Assembly (NCBI GenBank): GCA_003990745.1
Contig: RBNI01003841.1
Location: forward strand, 1 to 15,096
DNA: 15,096 nucleotides
Source: Jimgerdemannia flammicorona
Lineage: Eukaryota > Mucoromycota > Endogonomycetes > Endogonales > Endogonaceae
Reading direction: 5' to 3'
Positions within the stretch are counted from its first letter, which is position 1, and each line of letters begins with the position of its first letter. A program made the position numbers and the translations under genes. The notes beneath the pieces are model-generated. The model did no database searches. It had not been told where the DNA came from and saw nothing but the letters and a program-made list of their open reading frames with translations. This document shows positions 8,496 to 15,096 of this stretch, piece by piece.

Positions 8496-8999
8496 TTTAT
8501 AGTCACTCAGACTTCCCTTTATTACCTCAATCTATAAATAATAATACAATTTCACCCCCAACCCCTCAACTGATCCCCCTTAGATCCCCTTCTCCACCCT
8601 CCATCCCTTTCCATTAGAGGATAACCCAGCCACCCACCACCCAAACCCTCCCTCCACTTTTCTGGCAAATACAATTCACCAAACTCCATCAGCCCCCCCC
8701 ACCTGGTCTCCACCCTCTCCACCAGCTATTCAAAATATCAAGTATTAACCATTCTCATCATGCCATCTTAGCCCCAACCTCAACCTGCTGGCCCTCTTTG
8801 AATATATATAACCAATGCCTGACCAGCCCAACCCAAATTGCCAGAACCTATCTCAAGATCAATCATTCATCCCCAACCCTACCCACTAACCTTCAGTGGA
8901 GGTCCCCCCATCTCCTCTCTTCCCCCTCCACCAGGGCCTGCAGTCTTAACTAGTTCACAATGCAGTGCCAAAACTCCCCCAGAACTTTACACTTACCAA

Positions 9000-11900
9000 G
9001 CCAATATTCAGGCATTTGTACCACTCCCCTCTCTTGACCAATATCTATACATTCCTCACACTCAAATGTACCATCTGCCACCAAGTACCTAGACTGATAG
9101 TTCAGTATCACATTTTGCCTTAGAAACCTCCACCATACTACCCAGAACTTGGAGGAAAGCCACTGTATTACCTGCTTACTCTAAGACCAAAGACCATTCT
9201 AGTCCTACTCCTTGCCAATCCCTACCCTCTGTCATACTTCAGGCCACAGATCTCTCTCTAGACCCTGCATACAATCCATTTCATCACCAAGCTGGAAATC
9301 CTCTACTAATATACCACCCAGTAGTAGCCTGTCCCATCTTCACATCTGTAGTCTCTAGTTCTCTTTCCTCTCATCACCCTGCTACTGAAGTCCAATTCTT
9401 CTTACACTATCCACCACTCTCTACCAAAAGTTCTTATATTGTATCCTCTTGCTTCCATCCAGGGCCACTATTGCAAGCAGATTGCCAGTTGCTCCACAAG
9501 GGGAATACTGAACTTCCCACACCCTCTGCATAAGTGGTATCTACTCTCAGTCCCTCAACTCACTTGCTCTCTTCAACTACCATATTCTTAGACAATGAAG
9601 ATATTTGATAAAGTCCACCAAGCCTAGCCTACCTCTGTCAATAGGTAGGGTCAGAACCTCTCATCCTATCTGACTATGCCACCCAGCCTAGATTCACAAT
9701 CTTGCTATCTTCAGAAGTTGCCTGATCACCCATACTGGAAAGTTCAGATAATATCCCACATACTACAGCTTGGGCAGCCAATACATATTCAGTACCATCA
9801 CTCTTCCTGCCAAGGATATATACCAACCACCCCACATTTTCCCATACTAGAAGCTGCTGTTTCCACTATACATAGGGCAGAAGAGACCCATATACTGAAA
9901 AGTAGATCTCCAAGTAATAGACTAGTTCTCCTACTAGTACTACTATTCCAATCATATCACTGCCAACTATTCTGCCACCTAGTACCAGAGTCTCACATTT
10001 GTGCCAGTTGAGTTTAGCACCTGAGCCCCTCTCATACTATTCTACAGACCTTTTTAATTCCTCCACATCCTCCAATAAACTCAGTCCAACCACTATATTA
10101 TCTACAAAAGCCCTCACTTTTCAATTAATTTCCAAAATGTCCAAATTTCCAATTTGATGCCTAATTCTATCTAATAAAGGCTCCAAGGAAAGGGCATATA
10201 AGATGGGTGACAAAGAATCTCCTTGCAGTACCCTACAGCCAAGTGGGAAAGTCATACCCCTGTACCCATTTACTATCAATACTGCTTGACTGTTTTCTAA
10301 TAGACTTATTAATGACCTTCAGAACCCTGAGAGAACTCTCACCTATTTCAGTACTCCCTCCAGCCAAACCTTCCTCACTCTGTCATATATCTTCTCCTGA
10401 TCCAGAAACACTAACTGACCATTAACCCCAGCTGCCTGAGCCCCTTCAATCACCTCATAGACCCAGGCAGTTCCATCTTAGATCAACTAACCACCAACAA
10501 ACCCCCTCTGCTCCACTCCTAGTACTTGCTGAGCAATTCTCTGCAGTCTAGTCATCAAGATCTTTGTCACCAGCTTGTGGTCCATGTCAAGGAGTATGAT
10601 TGGTCACCAGTTCTTCTAATCTTCTCTTCTCTCCTTATTCTTATAGAGCAAAGAGACCAGCCCTAAGCACTAATCCCCAATCTAAGATCTAGATCAAAAG
10701 ACCTCATCACTCATTATCATCATCTCCTCCAATACTACCTCTATCTCTGCCATCTTTTTCCAAAAATTCCAGAGAAGTCCATCCTCTCCTAGAGCTGTCC
10801 CCTTGCTCATTGAAGCCAAGATCTTATATACTTCCTCTCCCCACACTGGATCTCCCAGTATCTCCAGACCCAGAGCTAGGTCTAGATACCAATCCTCCAA
10901 CTACTGTTCAATATTCAGAGCATCCTCACCCTCTTTTTTCTCACTCTATAAATTCCCCCAGTGAGTTCTCAGCAATCCCAGAATCTTAGGAGTCCCTGCC
11001 ACCATCTCTCTATCCTCATCCAAAATCCCCTCCTACTACTGTCTGATTCTCTGAGTCTGAAGCAACTATGAAAGAAATCTAGTAGACCTCTCTCCCTCCT
11101 CCAACCCCTGCCACCACAACCTCACCACCATCCCCTTCAACTGAGTCTCTTTCTCCATTTGTAGCACTTTCTTTAACTCAATAACTTCCTTTTGTATCTG
11201 CAGAATTCACCAATCAGCCACTCCTCAATTCTCTAGTGACCCTGTCCATCTCCTCAGAAGTATCACCAATCTCTGTGAAGCCCATTGTACTCACTGCTGC
11301 TACTGAGCACTCTTTTCTTTCCCTGCTTCCCTTCAGTACCTCTGAGCACTTGATTTTAGCTACTGCCAATGATTCCCAATTACCAATCTCTACTCCCACC
11401 ACCTCTCAATCTTTGCAACAACTTCTACCTCTCAGTCTATCTATAAGAAACCATCCTCTAGTAAAGAAGAATTCAGCCACCAATATCCTGACCCATCCTT
11501 ATATCCTCCAAATCTCCTCCTCTCTACCAGACCTCAGTAATTTGACCATGGACACCAAATCACCTCCAGTATGTCCCAGACATCTACTTCCCAGTACTCT
11601 GCCATTAACACCTAGTTGATCCTAGAGTCTAGCCCTGTCACCCAATGAGTATAAATTTGGTGATCTACCCAAAACTATTGCCCCAAGTCAACTAAGGAGC
11701 TCAACCTCTCAATCTCCATCCAATTGTCCAACTCACTACTTTTGCCTTTCACTTCTCTCTCACTATCAGTTCTGTCCAACCCATTATTATATGCTATGTT
11801 GAAATTACCCTCCAAGCAATCAATCTCTGCCTCATCCATAACACTGGCCTCCCTTAGGTTTCTGATCCAATCTATATGTTCTCCCCTCTCAGCTAGGTAA

Positions 11901-12217
11901 TAATATAACTCAACAGTCAAAGGGTTCCACTCAGGCCTCTTTTATACTTCCTACACCAATCTACTCCCCCAATGTCTAATGTCTCCAATGTCCCCCATCC
12001 TCTTTCTAACCAGAATACCCATCCACCCAGTCCATACCACTGCTCCACCCCATTCTCTAGTTCAGTCCTGTAAGTCTATATCTACCTCATACTGTATATT
12101 CTGTAATAAGAAAAGATCTGCCTCTAGTCTCCTCAACTAGCCAAAGATATTCCTATACTATGCTACTCCTCTTAACCCATTTACATTCAAAGAAATGATT
12201 CTAGTTATACTATTCAT
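9000..12217 (-). pseudogene. LINE ORF2: AP endonuclease plus reverse transcriptase, inactivated
   Basis: It starts at an ATG (12217 on the minus strand), followed by TRIISLNVNGLRG, the first endonuclease motif. The endonuclease D-x-N motif appears as EGNFN at about 11795-11812, where the family has GDFN, so the catalytic Asp is lost. Reverse-transcriptase blocks follow in order: EEVYKILASMSKGTALGEDG (about 10840-10780), NW-stop-PI-I-LLD (10589-10612), GFVGG-stop-LI-stop-DG (about 10470-10510), LDQEKIYDRV (about 10390-10420), VLQGDSLSPILYALSLEPLL (about 10150-10235) and AFVDNIVV at about 10088-10111, where the family has FADD. Many in-frame stops interrupt it. A late LGLVDF-type block near 9620 resembles the C-terminal region of fungal LINEs. 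The 3' end of the frame is not determined; 9000 is a rough limit. Confidence 0.85.
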
Positions 12218-12239
12218 ATTGAATAATGTTTGATAGTGA

Positions 12240-13015
12240 GAGTCCAGTCTAGTATTCTATACTCATCCCATCACTAGCTAGATCCATATACTACTCTACC
12301 TCTAACTCATCCACTACTATGGCCTGAGCATCTAGTGCCTCTAAGATTTCCTGATACTCCACCCCATCCACAACCTCTATTTCCATCCAATAGTCCATGC
12401 ATACTACTCTCTACTTCTCCAACTCCTTTCTTGAACCTCACAAATATACTGTTTAGTCATTTGCAATCTCTTGAAAGGCCTCCTCCCTCTAATCATCAAC
12501 TTGATATTCCTCTGACTCCAAGAGCACTGCTAGGATCTCATTTCTAATCTTTCTCAGCACCTCCTCCCTATGAAGAATTTCCTCTAAATATCTATTACTT
12601 AGTACTCAGAAGTCCTCTCCCCTCAGCTCCTCAGCCACCACTCCCTCCAGAGTCTTCCACAGCTACTTCTCCTCATCCACTGCCTCAGCAATACCCTGGG
12701 CAACTCCCTCAATCCCCACCATCAGGTCCACTAAAGCACTCCTCCTCCCTGACTCATCCCACTTCTCTTCTAGTATATTCAGTAGTTCCTCCTCCCCCTC
12801 TGCCCTGCCCAGGACACTATACTGAGGGCATACTTCCTCTCTCATTTCTGCATCCTCTGCTATGCTGCTCAGTTCCTCCTCATTTGATCTACTCTAGGCT
12901 GTATTCTGATCTATTCTATACTCTCTAGCCCAGGCACTCTCTCTCAGTCCAGCACTACTTTCTTCCACTCTACTATTCATCCCACTCTCTCCCAGCTTCT
13001 CCAACAACTCCTTCT
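12240..13015 (-). pseudogene. LINE ORF1 relic, Glu-rich
   Basis: The minus strand upstream of ORF2 encodes interrupted, strongly acidic segments such as EEELLNILEEKWDESGRR and REEVLRKIRNEILAVLLE, with coiled-coil character. Position before the endonuclease fits the RNA-binding ORF1 of LINEs. No CCHC zinc knuckle is seen. Stops (TAG, TAA) break it, as in ORF2. The identification rests on position and composition. Confidence 0.55.
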
Positions 13016-13030
13016 AGATTCATCTTCTCT

Positions 13031-13331
13031 ACTAAAAGACTTTCAGTTTAAAATACTTTGAACTAGTTGTATATTTAAATGACTATTTTGTTCATTATAA
13101 TAATTAAAATTAAAATAATATAAAAAATTTATTATCCAGTTAGCTACAGAGCTATTAAATAATTAACTGATTTTAAAAGTAATAATTAAGGCTAAATTCT
13201 TAGCAGTAAAAATTTTTATATAAGACAATATTTATATAATTTTTGTGAAGTTGGCCATTAACAATTTAATGGAAACTTGATTTCTTAAGTGACTATATTT
13301 CTGAACCATATTTTGATTCAATCAAATCTGC
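13031..13331. other. AT-rich, CpG-free segment next to the LINE
   Basis: About 300 bases dominated by A and T, with no coding frame. It could be the LINE 5' UTR, a second decayed insertion or ordinary flank. CpG reappears at 13332, where composition returns to that of the host genes. Confidence 0.5.
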
Positions 13332-13393
13332 CGTATTGGAAAACCGTACTATAGTTTCAAATTTCCAGAACGATTTTCTCCGTCTTCGCATAA

Positions 13394-13401
13394 TATAAAA
13401 G
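13394..13401 (+). promoter_or_regulatory. TATA box
   Basis: Canonical TATAAAAG. Transcription starting about 30 bases downstream would give a leader of roughly 195 nt without any ATG until 13626, which is the proposed start codon of the next gene. Confidence 0.5.
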
Positions 13402-13625
13402 ATCTCCAGTGAGGCCTTTTAACTGTTCATTACGAAGCCATTTTGCCACTTTCCGCGACAAAGAAACATCATTATCCAACCTCGAAAAACCCACTCGCCG
13501 CAATCACTCATCAGAGCAATAAGGCAATAGAAACAACGATCCTGTTAGACAACACGACTTATTGGCTCACCAAAGACAGCTCTCTTGTCGCCCATTTAGT
13601 GGCCGTTGCTGGTCTCATCATCACG

Positions 13626-14583
13626 ATGCCCGAAGTAACGGTAGTGCTCTACCACGACAAGCCGTTGGACTATCATCTTCCTGTGCTCATAATTAACCGA
13701 CGTACTCACATTGACAAACGTGTTTCTGGAGTTCTACGACTTGGAAGGGTGGCTTTGGTTAGGCCTAACCGCGCCGGATAAGAGAGAGGCGGTGATGGGG
13801 ATAAGCGTGCTGTTGTGAGTTGCCAGTTTTGTATCCTTTGATTCTATGGGCATTGATATCGTCGACTCGAAAATTAATTGTCTTGTTCTTGGTTGGACGA
13901 TTTTCGATTTCTGTTCTGGAAATTGGCTAACTCGGATCTATCCTCTGCCTTGTGTATTGTCAGTATCTCGACGTATCTCATCTCATTTGAGCAAGGCCGG
14001 ACGCTTGTGCCGTATTACCCTGCCATACCAGGTGTGTAGTGAATTCCAATCATACAGAGAACACGTGGCGAGAAAGATATGAAACATAAAAGAAGTGGTA
14101 CATGTGCACAGGGCTTTATTTGACAGTCTTTTTGGATTATATGCAATTCCCCCGACACATAGGTTGGATGTGTTTCCTTTGGTTGGAGGTTGTGCTTACG
14201 CAGTCGCCGGATTTATCTATATTGGCTTGGTGAGTTTTTTGTTGTACTTTTTTTGGCACCTTTATTGCAAAGCTGATGATGAGAATACCTTTGTTTACGT
14301 AGAGTTTTATGTCAATCTTCCCGATATTGATCAAAGAGGTCCCGCATAAAGTCTAATTTGCAAGCGCGTGAATCTTGGGCAAGCGATTATTCAGATGGAC
14401 ACCCCTCTCTCCCACTCTCACCTCCCTATCCACTCAACTTTGTCTACGCTGCTTTTTCTTTGAAGCCGTTGCATCTTTTGTATATCCTTTCTTTCGTGGT
14501 TTGGGTAGTTCTATGTCCCTTGCAGTACTGGCTGCTTAATTTCCGCACAGTCTGCTCGAATTTATTATCCCCAAGTAAATTGA
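13626..14583 (+). CDS. Unrecognised small hydrophobic (membrane) protein, multi-exon
   Basis: Not recognised. Exons that join in frame: 13626-13634 (MPE), 13732-13814, 13964-14031 and 14112-14229. The introns are GTAACG...CTGGAG (weak; the donor could instead be at 13641), GTGAGT...TTGTCAG with a GCTAAC branch site, and GTGTGT...GCACAG. The joined product includes FYDLEGWLWLGLTAPDKREA, then hydrophobic GISVLLFISTYLISFEQGRT, LVPYYPAIPG, LYLTVFLDYMQFPRHIGWM and CFLWLEVVLTQSPDLSILA. The reading frame stays open across splice junctions of three different phases, which argues for a real gene. The last exon is uncertain. One choice is 14526-14583 after a good TTGCAG acceptor (total 111 aa). The other is 14384-14612, which would add another hydrophobic stretch (total about 168 aa). 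Probably two to four membrane segments; no function is proposed. Confidence 0.55.
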
Positions 14584-14629
14584 AATATACATACGACCAC
14601 GTTTTCTGTTGAACAATGATTCAATCAGC

Positions 14630-14653
14630 AAAAAAAAAAAAAAAAAAAAAAAA
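14630..14653 (+). repeat. A24 homopolymer
   Basis: Twenty-four A residues in a row just behind the spliced gene. It may be a retroposed poly(A) tail or a simple slippage tract. No SINE body is recognised before it. Confidence 0.8.
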
Positions 14654-14953
14654 TTGCTTGTGCCAGCGTCCTATGCAAATGATATGTACGCGCTTGGCCC
14701 CATTGTAAACACTGAACTAGGAGCGCTGATGAGCCGTGAGAGTACTCCAAAGTAGAAAACTATCGAGGCGTTGGTGTTTTCGTTAAAATATTCGAACTCA
14801 TTGTCATTGTGGTATGGCGAAATCCCCGTCCGTCCAACGGTCCCACCGTGCACATATCACACATGGCCGCACTCCATTAAAACCATCAAATCTCTAGTTG
14901 TTTTATTATGTACGAAGCAGCGCTGGCTTTCCGACTGTTTCAAGTTGTATATA
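14654..14953. other. Intergenic, no gene recognised
   Basis: Mixed-composition DNA without a convincing frame or RNA gene. A frame on the plus strand reads through into the inverted repeat and shows no domain. Confidence 0.5.
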
Positions 14954-15086
14954 ACTAAATTACGTCATTCCATATCACTGCCATTGTTGTCGGGGAAAGT
15001 GCATTCACGTGGACGGGATTATCCCGTCCACGTGAATGCACTTTCCCCGACAACAATGGCAGTGATATGGAATGACGTAATTTAGT
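14954..15086. repeat. Perfect 66-bp inverted repeat with 1-nt centre
   Basis: The left arm 14954-15019 is the exact reverse complement of the right arm 15021-15086; the centre is a single T at 15020. Pairing stops abruptly at both ends (left flank ...TATATA, right flank GACAGGGCCA). The arms carry no recognisable gene. It may be a fold-back or MITE-like element, a real hairpin-forming palindrome, or a chimeric assembly join near the contig end. Confidence 0.97.
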
Positions 15087-15096
15087 GACAGGGCCA

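Larger units (their letters stand above)
8463..13030 (-). mobile_element. Degenerate LINE (non-LTR retrotransposon), CpG-free
   Basis: A full-length-looking but dead non-LTR element of about 4.5 kb. In minus-strand order it has a glutamate-rich ORF1 region (about 13015-12240), an ORF2 with AP-type endonuclease (from 12217) and reverse transcriptase (about 10900-9900), a C-terminal region, a 3' UTR and a (TAA)11 tail. The plus strand is strikingly pyrimidine-rich because the coding strand is purine-rich. No CpG is present anywhere in it. Frames are broken mainly by TAG, TGA and TAA at expected arginine codons; few indels are evident. The 5' boundary is placed where the composition changes abruptly to AT-rich near 13030 and is approximate. 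No convincing target-site duplication was found. Confidence 0.88.

Noticed and set aside
11236..11619. 127-codon plus-strand frame inside the LINE, rich in Ser, Leu, Pro and Thr
   Set aside because: Antisense of the endonuclease region. The composition is a by-product of the pyrimidine-rich strand. The same applies to the plus-strand frames at 8838-9092, 9676-10011, 10207-10425 and 12335-12547.
8463..13030. Classical Neurospora-type RIP (CpA to TpA) as the cause of LINE damage
   Set aside because: CpA remains very common on both strands of the element, while CpG is absent. The target context is therefore CpG, not CpA.
13443..13634. Upstream extension of the unrecognised gene in the frame open from 13443
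   Set aside because: No ATG exists in this stretch between the TATA box and 13626, so it is more likely an untranslated leader, although an earlier exon cannot be excluded.
14771..15085. 104-codon plus-strand frame at the end of the window
   Set aside because: It has no ATG start, shows no domain, and its last third is the inverted repeat itself.
14954..15096. Covalently closed hairpin end of a linear replicon
   Set aside because: A hairpin read-through would stay complementary beyond 66 bp. The ten bases after the right arm do not match the left flank, so a simple terminal hairpin is not supported.

Overview
The window looks like nuclear DNA of a fungus, most likely an early-diverging (chytrid-like) one. 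The evidence is short GT-AG introns of about 80-150 nt with CTAAC-type branch sites, a nuclear tRNA-Tyr with a small intron next to the anticodon, a sphingomyelin-synthase-like gene, a fungal Golgi-type UPF0658 membrane protein, and a degraded non-LTR retrotransposon. The lineage is inferred; no marker gene fixes it. The window opens with ten G's and closes just after a perfect fold-back, so it may be a whole contig.

Layout. 1-1402 (+): 5'-truncated sphingomyelin-synthase-like membrane enzyme in two exons. 1710-3146 (+): intronless UPF0658 Golgi membrane protein. 3147-6016: mostly non-coding, holding a tRNA-Tyr (3863-3947, -), T/A homopolymers, GATG-type degenerate repeats and one doubtful 55-codon ORF. 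6017-7683 (-): five-exon gene for a secreted PI-PLC-X-like phosphodiesterase, about 429 aa by my splice model. 7684-8462: non-coding, with a GC-rich 30-bp tandem repeat. 8463-13030 (-): a dead LINE-type element with ORF1, endonuclease and reverse transcriptase and a (TAA)n 3' tail. 13031-13331: AT-rich. 13626 to about 14583 (+): a spliced gene for a small unrecognised hydrophobic protein behind a TATA box. 14954-15086: two perfect 66-bp inverted arms around one base.

The standout signal is the LINE. I find no CpG dinucleotide from 8358 to 13331 (about 5 kb), while both flanks contain CpG normally. Conserved reverse-transcriptase and endonuclease motifs show that many lost CpGs became TpA, meaning both strands changed. 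The reverse-transcriptase FADD motif reads FVDN and the endonuclease GDFN reads GNFN, and visible in-frame stops sit where arginine codons CGA or CGG are expected. This points to a RIP-like or methylation-driven silencing process directed at CpG on both strands.

The host genes do not form an operon or an obvious cluster. Two of them (sphingomyelin-synthase-like and PLC-like) act on phospholipid head groups, but nothing in the sequence ties them together.
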